Below are positions 9,426 to 19,588 of a stretch of 64,000 nt of DNA, one piece after another. Where the stretch lies: assembly GCA_000525025.1 (NCBI GenBank), contig JCKJ01000001.1, forward strand, positions 558,001 to 622,000. The letters run 5' to 3'. The position numbers and the translations under genes were made by a program. The notes under the pieces were generated by a model that saw only the letters and a program-made list of their open reading frames with translations, ran no database searches and had not been told where the DNA came from. Every line of letters begins with the position of its first letter. Positions within the stretch are counted from its first letter, which is position 1. The DNA is from Methylophilaceae bacterium 11 (GTDB taxonomy: Bacteria; Pseudomonadota; Gammaproteobacteria; Burkholderiales; Methylophilaceae).

Positions 9426-9929
9426 ATGGATAACAAGTTATATTGGTGCGGTGTGGATTTGCTATGGGCATATAAAACGCTATTGCCCAGTATCGCCAGA
9501 AAAACGCAATGCAAGCATCATGCAAAAGATATACTACATGACGGTTTTTTGTGTTTTGCTTTATCCAGCAACCCTAGCCGATTGCAAGAGCCGCACGCAT
9601 ACTTACGCACAATCGTTCAGCATTTGGTGGTTGAAAAGTACCGTAAAGACACACGCTCACAAAATTATTTAGATTCTATCGAGTTTGAAGAGGCGAGTGT
9701 TCCATCTCCAGAGCACTTGGCGGATATAAAACAGCGACTCATGTTGTTAAACCAAATTATTCAAGATCTTCCACCGCGCTGTCGTGAAGCATTTATTCTT
9801 TTTAAAATCGAAGGTCTCAGTCAAAAGCAGATTGCAGTCAATCTTGGTATCAGTTTGAATATGGTAGAGCGTCATCTTATTCGTGCTTTATTAGATATTC
9901 GCTCTGCTAGAGAGCAATTGCTTAGCTGA
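9426..9929 (+). CDS. fecI: FecI-like ECF sigma factor
   Basis: A 167-residue sigma-70 family protein: region 2 (AKDILHDGF ... LRTIVQHLVVEKYRKD) and region 4 helix-turn-helix (LPPRCREAFILFKIEGLSQKQIA, NLGISLNMVERHL). With fecR and a receptor bearing an N-terminal signalling domain, it should transcribe the receptor gene when the ligand binds at the cell surface. The sigma-54 promoter start coincides with ATG 9426, so translation would be leaderless or begin at an in-frame GTG (9453) or TTG (9459), which still precede region 2. The stop overlaps the fecR start by one base (TGATG). Region 2 is divergent, with few of the usual acidic residues. Confidence 0.85.
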   Translation: MDNKLYWCGVDLLWAYKTLLPSIARKTQCKHHAKDILHDGFLCFALSSNPSRLQEPHAYLRTIVQHLVVEKYRKDTRSQNYLDSIEFEEASVPSPEHLADIKQRLMLLNQIIQDLPPRCREAFILFKIEGLSQKQIAVNLGISLNMVERHLIRALLDIRSAREQLLS

Positions 9930-10903
9930 TGAGTAAGCAAACTAAATTAAGAACAACAGCTGCGCGTTGGTTTATTCGTATGCAAGAGGCAGAGCCAGAT
10001 GCCCCCGAGCGCACACAGTTTGAAGCTTGGCTGCTACAAAGTCCGTTGCATCAACAAGAGTACGCAAGCTTCAGCCAAAGTTGGGATGATATAGACTCAA
10101 TTGCAGAACTAAAGGCAATGGTGCATGCTAAAGAGGTGGCCCATTTTATTGGTAAAGATAAACGCGTAAAAAAAGTCAAAAATGCGGCAGCCGTACTCGG
10201 TACTTGTTTAGTGATGCTTGTGGGGGGGGTGGTCGGTCAGCAGCAATATAAAGAATGGCAAACTTCTCCCACTCTGCAGCTTGCAGCACAAACCATTGCA
10301 TCGCAACTTACCACCAAAACTTTTGAGGATGGAACACAGGTAACCCTTAATGCAAGTAGCAGTATGGATGTAGCCTATTATCGCCATCAACGCCATGTGC
10401 AGTTAAATCAAGGAGAAGCCATCTTTGAGGTAACAAAAGATACCCAGCGACCATTTATTGTTGAAACGGATACGGCCAAAATAACAGTGCTGGGCACTCG
10501 TTTTGCTGTAAACAAACTAGATAACTTTGTGCGCGTCAGCGTGGATCATGGTCAAGTGCGCGTGGAATCTAAAGATTCGCTAAGCACGGTTTTGCTTGGC
10601 AATGGGCAGGTTGCCGAGGTACCAAAACATCAACCTATTCAGCGTATGAATACACAAGCAAATGATTATTTTAAATTTGTAGATGGCTTAATTGTGTTTA
10701 ATCAATCAAATATATATGAGATTGCAGAAGTGCTCTCTCGATATCGCGCAACGAAGGTCATTGCGCAAGGCGCGCCCCATGAAAAGATCAGTGCAATTAT
10801 AGAAGTTAAAGATACGGAAGTGTTTATAGATACGCTCCCAAAAATTGCCAACGTTAAAGTGGTGAATGCTGCAACGCAACGCGTTATTCAAGCAAAGGAA
10901 TAA
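9929..10903 (+). CDS. fecR: FecR-type anti-sigma regulator
   Basis: Inner-membrane protein of 324 residues that passes the receptor signal to FecI. The N-terminal cytosolic DUF4880-like helix region has AARWFIRMQEAEPDAPERTQFEAWL. One membrane segment follows (AAVLGTCLVMLVGGVVGQ, around residues 88-106), then a periplasmic FecR domain (TFEDGTQVTLNASS, VLGTRFAVN, VDHGQVRVES) and a C-terminal STN-like module. The membrane segment is encoded across an eight-G tract (10222-10229), a possible slippage site that would truncate the protein and release or inactivate the sigma factor. It is translationally coupled to fecI. Confidence 0.88.
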   Translation: MSKQTKLRTTAARWFIRMQEAEPDAPERTQFEAWLLQSPLHQQEYASFSQSWDDIDSIAELKAMVHAKEVAHFIGKDKRVKKVKNAAAVLGTCLVMLVGGVVGQQQYKEWQTSPTLQLAAQTIASQLTTKTFEDGTQVTLNASSSMDVAYYRHQRHVQLNQGEAIFEVTKDTQRPFIVETDTAKITVLGTRFAVNKLDNFVRVSVDHGQVRVESKDSLSTVLLGNGQVAEVPKHQPIQRMNTQANDYFKFVDGLIVFNQSNIYEIAEVLSRYRATKVIAQGAPHEKISAIIEVKDTEVFIDTLPKIANVKVVNAATQRVIQAKE

Positions 10904-10990
10904 TATTTAAAATTTTTTGATACCAATATCAGGGTTTTGCATTTTCAAACATCAAGCCAATAAGAACCGATTTTTCTGAAAGGCAATTCC

Positions 10991-13900
10991 TTGAAATCTA
11001 CTCGCCCAACTGTGCGTGCAATCGTAGCTATCGCCAGTATTAGCACTGCTGGTTTTACGCTCTCTATCGCAAATGCCGCAACGCTAAATACAAAACTCCC
11101 CAGCGAGTCTCAAGCGATATTAAATTTACCGGTTACGGTTAATCAACCTAGTCAGCCCTTAGCCTCAGCGCTCAAAGTATTGAGTGCCACCATGGGGGTG
11201 AATATCACGTTTAATGACGCTTTGACCTCTGGTAAAAATGCACCAGCCATCAAGGGAGTCATGACTAGAAAAGAGGCGCTGCAAAAGCTACTGGGTAACT
11301 CTGGGCTAGAGGCAAAACTCAACGAAACCACTATTTATATTCAGCAAGTAGCAGATACTGCAGATAAAACACTTCAGCTTGATCAAATCAGTGTCCGTGC
11401 TAAACGCTCTTATGACATTGGGCCAATGCCAGGCTTAGGTCTCACCAAAGAGGAAATTCCAGGCAATGTGCAAAGTATTACTGCCAAAGAAATTAAAGAG
11501 TCGCATGCGCTTAGCTTAACCGATTTGATGAACAGCAAGCTGCAATCGGTGACGGTGAATGATTATCAAAGTAATCCTTTTCAGATGGATCTGCAATATC
11601 GTGGTTTCACCGCATCACCTCAGCTAGGTACAGCACAAGGTATCTCGGTGTTTTTAGATGGGATTCGTGTGAATGAACCATTTGGTGATGTGGTGAACTG
11701 GGACATGTTGCCGCTCAATGCGTTAAGTGGTCTGGATATCTTTCCTGGCTCTAATCCAATCTTTGGCTTAGGCACGTTAGGTGGAGCCTTGGCTATGCGT
11801 ACTAAGAGTGGTTTTGATGGTCAATCATTAGATGCTGAAGTACTGACCGGATCATTTGGTCGTAAGCAATTGCAACTATCTGCAGGTGGTAATAACGGTG
11901 TGATTGCAGGCTTTGTCTCAGGCAATTTCTTTATGGAAGATGGTTGGCGAGACAACTCACCTAGTAAGGTCAATCAACTATTCGGAAAGGCAGAATGGCA
12001 AAATGAACGGGCACGCATGGGGCTTTCCATGTTGTATGCAGGCAATAAGCTAACAGGTAATGGCTTGCTGCCAGAGCAAATGGTGGATCAAAGCCCTAAG
12101 CAAGTCTATACCTCACCAGACAAGAGCAAGAATGATCTTTTGCAGTTTCAGTTGAGTGGTGTTTGGGATGTAACCGACACATTCAATATCACTGGCCAGA
12201 TTTATAACCGCAAGAGTAAGCGCAAAACAAAAACGACGGATGTGAACGAAAATTTTTCTGGCTACTACACGCCGAATGCTCAAGGTCGGCAAGTGCTATA
12301 TGGGTATTCAGATATCAATAACGATGGGCTACCCGACTACAACACCTATGCGCTGAATGTTGCTGCGGATGCCAATGGCTTTGCATTAGATATTAATGGC
12401 AATCCAGCGCAAGTAGATGATGGGTCTGGCAACTTTATCCCCAATGCTGCATTTGATGTCAACAACCTTGCAATTGGTACTAACTTTGACACACCTGTTG
12501 CAGGGGTGGGGCAGGCCACTATTCCGCGTAATGATGGGTTAGCTGGGCCAGATGTACCTAGATGGACCGCTGACCCGAGGATGATCGATAACAACGTGAT
12601 CTATAACTTTACAACGCCAGCAACTATATTAGGTTTGGGTCAATTTAATAATCCATTACCTACAGCGTTTTATCAGCTCGCACTCAATTATTTTCAAAAT
12701 CAGGCTGCAAATGCAGGTGTGGCAAGTGCAGGTCAAGGCGGTGGTGCTTTTGCTGGGACCAATGAGTTTGGCGGACCTGTCATTGCTAAATATTACTTAG
12801 CTGCGTATGCAGAGTTTCAGGGATTTGATATCGATAACAGCTATGTGGATGACAACGGCTTTTTTAATCGGTTGATTATCCTTGACCCGGTTAATTTGGC
12901 TTTACGTGACCCTGATGTGTATGTTGGAGGCTGTGATGGAACGCTGTTGGGTGTTTGTGCATATGATGCAAACGGATATCAGATAAACAGGGATGGTGCC
13001 TATGGAGGCATGGATTCCCAGACCGGTCTAGGTACCGGTACGGGTGTCATAGACGGTACACCCACCGCCATTATCAGTGAAACCGAAGTAGATCAACTGG
13101 GCAAAGGTGCGGCGGTGCAGTTCAACTGGAATTTGGATAAGCACAAGTTTATGTTAGGCACTTCTGTTGATATGGCCGATGCCGGCTATACCAGTGGCCA
13201 ATACTTGGGGATGTTAGATGCAAAACGCAATGGCTATGAAGCGCCTAATGAATTGGGCTATGAATTTTATGCCAGAGATGCAGCACATGCTTTACGTTTA
13301 AATGATTTTAGTGGTGACTCTATCACCAAGAGCATCTACGCCAGCGAAACTTGGAAGCCGATTGAAACCTTAAGTGTTACGGCCGCGGCACGCTTTAACT
13401 GGACTAACGTAAAAAACAGCCTGGATGTGAATAGTATCTCTAAGTTTCTTGAGGCATCTTTAGGTAGTCTACGTAACGAAATTAACCCTTTAGCCTTATG
13501 TCGAGGAGTGGACAATGACGGCGATGGTTTGGTCGATGGGACATTCTGCCCAACAGGTATAGACAGTGGAATTTATCCCTTTGATCCCAATGCTCCATTT
13601 TCTAATTTAGCGCAATTAGAAACAACGCCTACTGAAAAGTTTAAGTACCGCTCGTTCAATCCGTCGTTTGGGGCGACTTGGCAAGCGCGTGAGGATCTGA
13701 ATCTATATGGCAATTGGAGCCGTGGGGCCAGAACACCCACCAATATTGAGTTGGGCTGTGCATACGATGCTACGTTGGTACCCCTACCAGGAACAAGTCC
13801 AGTGATTTATCAAGAGCGTTCTATAGCCGACAGGCGCACTTGTAATTTGCCTACCACTATGTCTGGAGACCCGCATTTAAAACAAGTAAGGTCTACGAGT

Positions 13901-14791
13901 ATGGAGTTTGGTGCACGTGGCACTTGGGGCCCCAATATCGAGTGGAACACCAGTATTTACCGTACCGACTTAACAGATGATATTTACTTTGTCAGCATTG
14001 CAGCTAGCCGCAGCTTTTTTCAAAACATTGGAGATACTAAGCGCCAAGGCTTGGAAATGGGCGTGAAAGGGAAATGGGGTAACGCCAGCTTTGGGGTGAA
14101 CTACGCATTAACGGATGCTACATTTCAATCCAGTTTTGACATGCTTAGCCCCTACAACAGTACAGCGTATAGCGACAATACACAGTCTGGTACTTACGTA
14201 ATAGATGGCAAAGAGGTGAAAGTTAATAACTTTGGCAAAATCAGAGTGAATAAAGGTAGCCGTATGCCAGGGGTGCCATTACATAATCTTAACTTTAACT
14301 TTGGCTACGAGCTAACAAGCAAATGGCATATAGGGCTAAACGCTGTGGTGCACTCCGAAGCCTTTATACGGGGTAATGAGAACAACAAGCACCGTGCGGG
14401 TCCTGCTAGCACCATCCGGACAGATTGCATCATCCCTGATCCTAATAATCCAGGCCCCGGCAACTTTATCTCAACTGTTTGTGATATCCCACGTGCAAAT
14501 TGGCGAGATGGCAAGACTGCGGGTTACACCGTGTTTAATTTACAATCCAGCTACCAGCTATCCCCAGAATGGACCTTGGGTATGCAAATCAATAATTTGT
14601 TTGATAAGGAATATGCATCTGCCGGTCGATTGGGATTGAACGCATTTTCCCCTGGTGTGAATGGCGCTATCGGACCAAGTGGTTTTAACTATAACAGCAG
14701 CGAGTGGCAAGGCACCAGTTTTTTGGGGACAGGTGCACCGAGATCAGCCTTTTTTACGTTGAGTTATCAGTTTAAACCGGATGCATTATAA
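10991..14791 (+). CDS. Large FecA-type TonB-dependent receptor with STN signalling domain
   Basis: An outer-membrane receptor of 1,266 residues, much longer than the usual 700-800. It opens at a TTG with a signal peptide, then an STN domain (LPVTVNQPSQPLASALKVLS, about residues 45-118) that would contact FecR. The plug (EIPGNVQSITAKEI to GTLGGALAMRTKSGF, about 155-275) and a 22-strand barrel follow. The extra length lies in extracellular loops with several cysteine pairs and acidic motifs: DINNDGLPD at 441-449, and C837-RGV-DNDGDGLVD (841-849)-GTF-C853, an EF-hand-like loop flanked by cysteines. The substrate is unknown; iron chelates are the default. In methylotrophs lanthanide or calcium chelates are a speculative alternative. 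It is 87 bp downstream of fecR and ends 69 bp before the distal repeat. Confidence 0.9.
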   Translation: MKSTRPTVRAIVAIASISTAGFTLSIANAATLNTKLPSESQAILNLPVTVNQPSQPLASALKVLSATMGVNITFNDALTSGKNAPAIKGVMTRKEALQKLLGNSGLEAKLNETTIYIQQVADTADKTLQLDQISVRAKRSYDIGPMPGLGLTKEEIPGNVQSITAKEIKESHALSLTDLMNSKLQSVTVNDYQSNPFQMDLQYRGFTASPQLGTAQGISVFLDGIRVNEPFGDVVNWDMLPLNALSGLDIFPGSNPIFGLGTLGGALAMRTKSGFDGQSLDAEVLTGSFGRKQLQLSAGGNNGVIAGFVSGNFFMEDGWRDNSPSKVNQLFGKAEWQNERARMGLSMLYAGNKLTGNGLLPEQMVDQSPKQVYTSPDKSKNDLLQFQLSGVWDVTDTFNITGQIYNRKSKRKTKTTDVNENFSGYYTPNAQGRQVLYGYSDINNDGLPDYNTYALNVAADANGFALDINGNPAQVDDGSGNFIPNAAFDVNNLAIGTNFDTPVAGVGQATIPRNDGLAGPDVPRWTADPRMIDNNVIYNFTTPATILGLGQFNNPLPTAFYQLALNYFQNQAANAGVASAGQGGGAFAGTNEFGGPVIAKYYLAAYAEFQGFDIDNSYVDDNGFFNRLIILDPVNLALRDPDVYVGGCDGTLLGVCAYDANGYQINRDGAYGGMDSQTGLGTGTGVIDGTPTAIISETEVDQLGKGAAVQFNWNLDKHKFMLGTSVDMADAGYTSGQYLGMLDAKRNGYEAPNELGYEFYARDAAHALRLNDFSGDSITKSIYASETWKPIETLSVTAAARFNWTNVKNSLDVNSISKFLEASLGSLRNEINPLALCRGVDNDGDGLVDGTFCPTGIDSGIYPFDPNAPFSNLAQLETTPTEKFKYRSFNPSFGATWQAREDLNLYGNWSRGARTPTNIELGCAYDATLVPLPGTSPVIYQERSIADRRTCNLPTTMSGDPHLKQVRSTSMEFGARGTWGPNIEWNTSIYRTDLTDDIYFVSIAASRSFFQNIGDTKRQGLEMGVKGKWGNASFGVNYALTDATFQSSFDMLSPYNSTAYSDNTQSGTYVIDGKEVKVNNFGKIRVNKGSRMPGVPLHNLNFNFGYELTSKWHIGLNAVVHSEAFIRGNENNKHRAGPASTIRTDCIIPDPNNPGPGNFISTVCDIPRANWRDGKTAGYTVFNLQSSYQLSPEWTLGMQINNLFDKEYASAGRLGLNAFSPGVNGAIGPSGFNYNSSEWQGTSFLGTGAPRSAFFTLSYQFKPDAL

Positions 14792-14860
14792 TTAAGTTGA
14801 GGGATGGTTTAATGGTGGAAGTGGTGGATGGTTAGTATATTTGTTATGAGTTACCTTCTT

Positions 14861-14915
14861 CACACCCTACCAAAATTTAAACGGGTTCCAGTAATGGAAC
14901 CCGTTTTTCATTTCT
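14861..14915. repeat. 55-bp direct repeat, distal copy (att-like)
   Basis: Perfect copy of 9172-9226: the last 12 nt of tRNA-Lys, linker and terminator. No tRNA body precedes it. It marks the far end of the fecIR-receptor cassette, 13 bp from the stop of the convergent EamA gene. Confidence 0.95.
14880..14908 (+). terminator. Duplicated terminator between the receptor gene and EamA gene
   Basis: Same 11-bp stem and GTAA loop as the tRNA terminator, followed by TTTTT. The opposite strand reads TTAAATTTT after the stem, so it can serve both the receptor gene and the convergent EamA gene. Confidence 0.85.
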
Positions 14916-14928
14916 ACCTAGTCTGGCG

Positions 14929-15861
14929 TTAACTCTCCTGCTGTTCGGTTGGTAGCGTGATAGACAGAACTCCAGCCAATACTAAAGCAGTGCCAATTAT
15001 CTGATTGAAAGTCACGGGCTCACCAAGAAATATAGCAGCCAGTAATATGGTGGAAACCGGTCCTATACTACCAATGAGCGATGCTTTGCTGCTGCCTACT
15101 CTCCGTATGCCAGCATTGAGCAAGATTACTGGAAGTATTGTGGACACAATTGCCATTCCCAGCCCCAATTGATATACACCCATAGGCAGTTTTAACGAGG
15201 CCACCGAATGTGTGAGGGCAAAGTGGGTGACACAGGCAGTGCAAGCAATAATCATCGTATATGCGGTAAATCGCTGCGTGCCAATCTTATGAAGCATGTT
15301 GCTACTTCCTACCAAGTAGCAGGCGTATGTCAATGCACTGAGTAATATAAACCCAGCCCCTAGCAGGGTGGCGCTGGTACTGCTAAATGAAATGTCATGC
15401 ATAGCAATCAAGATGATTCCAGCGTAGCTTAGCGCTAGCGCCAATATTTCGCGTTTACCTATGGGTTTCTTCGCCAGTAGCGCAGTAATGATGACGACAA
15501 ATGTGGGATAAAGGAAAAGGATGGTGCGCTCTGTGCCAGCGGATACGTAGCTTAAGCCAATGAAATCGAACAGGGATGATAAGTACATTCCGCCTAAGCC
15601 CAATACAAACAGGGAACCCCAGTCATTCATGCTCAAGCGTGAGGAGGAGGTATTGTTTTTAGTTGCAATCACTGCCATCACTATAAAAAATGGTGTCGCA
15701 AGTAACATTCTTAATGCGAGCAAGGTGACGGCATCTACGGGATATTGGTAAGCCAGTTTGATAAAAATTGCTTTGGCAGAAAATGCAATTGCCGAGATGA
15801 ATACGAAGGAAGCGCCTATGAGTGCCTGATTATTTTTTGACGTGATGGTGTTGTTGTGCAT
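14929..15861 (-). CDS. EamA-family (DMT) transporter
   Basis: A ten-TM protein of 310 residues with two EamA halves (ALIGASFVFISAIAFSAKAIF; GLGMAIVSTILPVILLNAGI, then SLIGSIGPVSTILLAAIFLGE). The closest named relatives are general small-metabolite exporters; no substrate can be read from the sequence. ATG 15861 is preferred over 15885 because AAGAAAGGG lies six to eight bases before it. It is preceded by a consensus promoter and a 30-codon ORF ending in NNCCFS. It lies just outside the distal 55-bp repeat and is therefore probably ancestral to this locus. Confidence 0.85.
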   Translation of the reverse strand: MHNNTITSKNNQALIGASFVFISAIAFSAKAIFIKLAYQYPVDAVTLLALRMLLATPFFIVMAVIATKNNTSSSRLSMNDWGSLFVLGLGGMYLSSLFDFIGLSYVSAGTERTILFLYPTFVVIITALLAKKPIGKREILALALSYAGIILIAMHDISFSSTSATLLGAGFILLSALTYACYLVGSSNMLHKIGTQRFTAYTMIIACTACVTHFALTHSVASLKLPMGVYQLGLGMAIVSTILPVILLNAGIRRVGSSKASLIGSIGPVSTILLAAIFLGEPVTFNQIIGTALVLAGVLSITLPTEQQES

Positions 15862-15908
15862 GTAGCCCTTTCTTTTGCGGGCCATCTCTGCAGAGGTCTT
15901 GTGTTCAC

Positions 15909-15932
15909 CAACCGCGGAGAGGCTCGCGGTTG
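15909..15932. promoter_or_regulatory. 8-bp stem-loop in the leader of the EamA gene
   Basis: CAACCGCG (15909-15916) pairs with CGCGGTTG (15925-15932) around an 8-nt loop, between the small leader ORF and the EamA start on the minus strand. No T-run follows on either strand, so it is not an obvious terminator; it could affect translation. The remaining gap to rplU shows only the promoters listed. Confidence 0.4.
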
Positions 15933-15945
15933 CTTGTTTAAAATA

Positions 15946-16038
15946 CTAAGAAAAACAGCAGTTGTTGCGAGCGGAAACGGCCAGTAGCCATAGGGCCTGA
16001 CGATATTGTTTGCTGACGACTTGAGTGCTGATAAACAT
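15946..16038 (-). CDS. Possible 30-codon leader ORF upstream of the EamA gene
   Basis: ATG at 16038 to TAG at 15946 gives a 30-residue peptide with WLLA in the middle and tandem Cys codons (tgc tgt) near the end (NNCCFS). It begins about a dozen bases after the -10 of a strong minus-strand promoter and ends 85 bp before the transporter gene. It might be an amino-acid-sensing leader, as seen for cysteine-related genes in some betaproteobacteria, but there is no clear Shine-Dalgarno and it could be chance. Confidence 0.25.
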   Translation of the reverse strand: MFISTQVVSKQYRQALWLLAVSARNNCCFS

Positions 16039-16045
16039 GCCAATA

Positions 16046-16073
16046 ATTCTACCTTTAAATGCTAGAGTGTCAA
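16046..16073 (-). promoter_or_regulatory. Sigma-70 promoter of the EamA gene
   Basis: On the minus strand TTGACA (16073-16068), a 16-bp spacer and TAGAAT (16051-16046). It reads toward the leader ORF and the EamA transporter. Confidence 0.6.
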
Positions 16074-16129
16074 ACTGTAGATGTCAGCAAACAAGCCGTA
16101 AAATAATGTGCTAAAAATGCAATTGAGAT

Positions 16130-16157
16130 TTGCATTCTGTAGTGAATTGCGTATAAT
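16130..16157 (+). promoter_or_regulatory. Sigma-70 promoter of rplU-rpmA
   Basis: TTGCAT at 16130-16135, 16-bp spacer, exact TATAAT at 16152-16157. The start would lie about 30 bases before rplU. Confidence 0.75.
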
Positions 16158-16194
16158 GCCCAGTTCTCTAAAAGATGATGTTTAAGGCTTTATT

Positions 16195-16509
16195 ATGTAC
16201 GCAGTAATTAAAACAGGCGGCAAGCAATACAAAGTGGCTGCTGGTGACAAGCTAAAAGTTGAAAAATTAGTGGGTGACGTGGGTAGCAAAGTAGTCATCG
16301 ACAAAGTGTTGTTGATTGCAGATGGCGAAAAAACCACCATTGGTGCTCCGTTAGTTGCTGGCGCGAAAGTAAACGCAACAGTAGTTTCACACGGCCGTGC
16401 TGATAAAGTGATGATTTTCAAATTCCGTCGTCGTAAACATTATCGTAAAACACAAGGCCATCGCCAAAGTTTTACAGAAATTCAAATTGATACGATTGCT
16501 GCTAAATAA
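16195..16509 (+). CDS. rplU: 50S ribosomal protein L21
   Basis: Full-length L21 (104 residues): [14 protein letters not shown] at the start, then the basic [20 protein letters not shown] segment that contacts 23S rRNA. It is first in rplU-rpmA, with 24 bp between the two genes, the near-universal arrangement. A TATAAT promoter lies just upstream. Confidence 0.98.
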   Translation: MYAVIKTGGKQYKVAAGDKLKVEKLVGDVGSKVVIDKVLLIADGEKTTIGAPLVAGAKVNATVVSHGRADKVMIFKFRRRKHYRKTQGHRQSFTEIQIDTIAAK

Positions 16510-16533
16510 GCAGTTTAGAAATAAGGACTCGAC

Positions 16534-16791
16534 ATGGCACACAAAAAAGCAGGCGGTAGTTCACGTAACGGTCGCGACTCACAAGCTAAACGTTTAGGCG
16601 TTAAAGCATTTGGTGAAACAGTAGTTTCTGCAGGTAGCATTATCGTGCGTCAGCGCGGTACAAGAATGCATGCCGGTGAAAACGTAGGCATGGGTAAAGA
16701 CCATACACTTTTCGCAAAAATCGACGGTAAAGTCACTTTTGCAGTAAAAGGCGCGTTAAAACGCCATACTGTTAGTATCGTTGCAGTTTAA
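16534..16791 (+). CDS. rpmA: 50S ribosomal protein L27
   Basis: L27 of 85 residues, starting [20 protein letters not shown], the glycine/lysine-rich tail that reaches the peptidyl-transferase centre. [24 protein letters not shown] is the family core. It is followed by a strong terminator, which separates it from obgE. Confidence 0.98.
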   Translation: MAHKKAGGSSRNGRDSQAKRLGVKAFGETVVSAGSIIVRQRGTRMHAGENVGMGKDHTLFAKIDGKVTFAVKGALKRHTVSIVAV

Positions 16792-16808
16792 GTTTGTTTG
16801 ATTTTGCA

Positions 16809-19027
<2,219 letters not shown>

Positions 19028-19087
19028 CAAGAATAAACTTTTGATTGATTTCGATAAAGCATGAAAGCCTCCTGATTAAGGAACAAT

Positions 19088-19588
19088 ATGGATAATAAAC
19101 AAGCATTAGTAGCCATCATTATGGGCTCAGACAGCGATTGGCCAGTGATGAAAAATGCTGCGCAAATGTTGGCTGATTTTGGGGTGCCGTATGTGGCCAA
19201 AGTCGTGTCTGCACATCGCACACCAGACTTGATGTTTACTTTTGCAGAAAATGCAGCCGGTTTGGGCTATCAGGTGATTATTGCTGGTGCTGGAGGTGCT
19301 GCGCACTTGCCAGGAATGGTTGCAGCCAAAACGACTTTACCCGTGTTAGGCGTACCCGTACCATCCAAACATTTACAAGGGCAGGATTCTTTACTCTCTA
19401 TCGTACAAATGCCAAAAGGTATTCCGGTTGCAACTTTTGCGATTGGTGATGCCGGTGCAGCCAATGCAGGCTTATTTGCGATTTCTATGTTGGCCAATCA
19501 TGACGCAACTTTGGCCGGCAAGTTAGCGCAGTTTAGAGCAAAGCAATCAGAAAAAGTACATGCAATGGAGTTAAATGACCAACCATGA
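19088..19588 (+). CDS. purE: N5-carboxyaminoimidazole ribonucleotide mutase
   Basis: Class I PurE (166 residues) converts N5-CAIR to CAIR in purine synthesis. The phosphate-binding [10 protein letters not shown] at the N-terminus, the catalytic SAHRTP and the [15 protein letters not shown] loop are all intact. Ribosome-binding site AAGGA precedes ATG. The gene overlaps purK by 4 bp, as expected since PurK makes its labile substrate. Confidence 0.97.
   Translation: MDNKQALVAIIMGSDSDWPVMKNAAQMLADFGVPYVAKVVSAHRTPDLMFTFAENAAGLGYQVIIAGAGGAAHLPGMVAAKTTLPVLGVPVPSKHLQGQDSLLSIVQMPKGIPVATFAIGDAGAANAGLFAISMLANHDATLAGKLAQFRAKQSEKVHAMELNDQP

Larger units (their letters stand above)
9172..14915. mobile_element. 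Putative 5.7-kb integrase-less tRNA-Lys cassette carrying fecI-fecR-TonB receptor
   Basis: The unit from 9172 to 14915 is delimited by perfect 55-bp direct repeats; repeat-to-repeat distance is 5,689 bp. It contains three genes in one orientation (ECF sigma factor, its FecR regulator, a large TonB-dependent receptor) and no integrase, transposase or excisionase that I can find. Duplication of a tRNA 3' end with terminator is the classic outcome of site-specific integration, so this may be the remnant of a larger island or a passively mobilised cassette. The same repeat would also allow loss by homologous recombination. Base composition is not visibly different from the surroundings. Confidence 0.55.

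Noticed and set aside
9227-14860. Integrase, transposase or toxin-antitoxin gene within the repeat-bounded cassette
   Set aside because: All space is taken by the three uptake genes; the remaining gaps (199, 87 and 69 bp) are too small and hold no such ORF.
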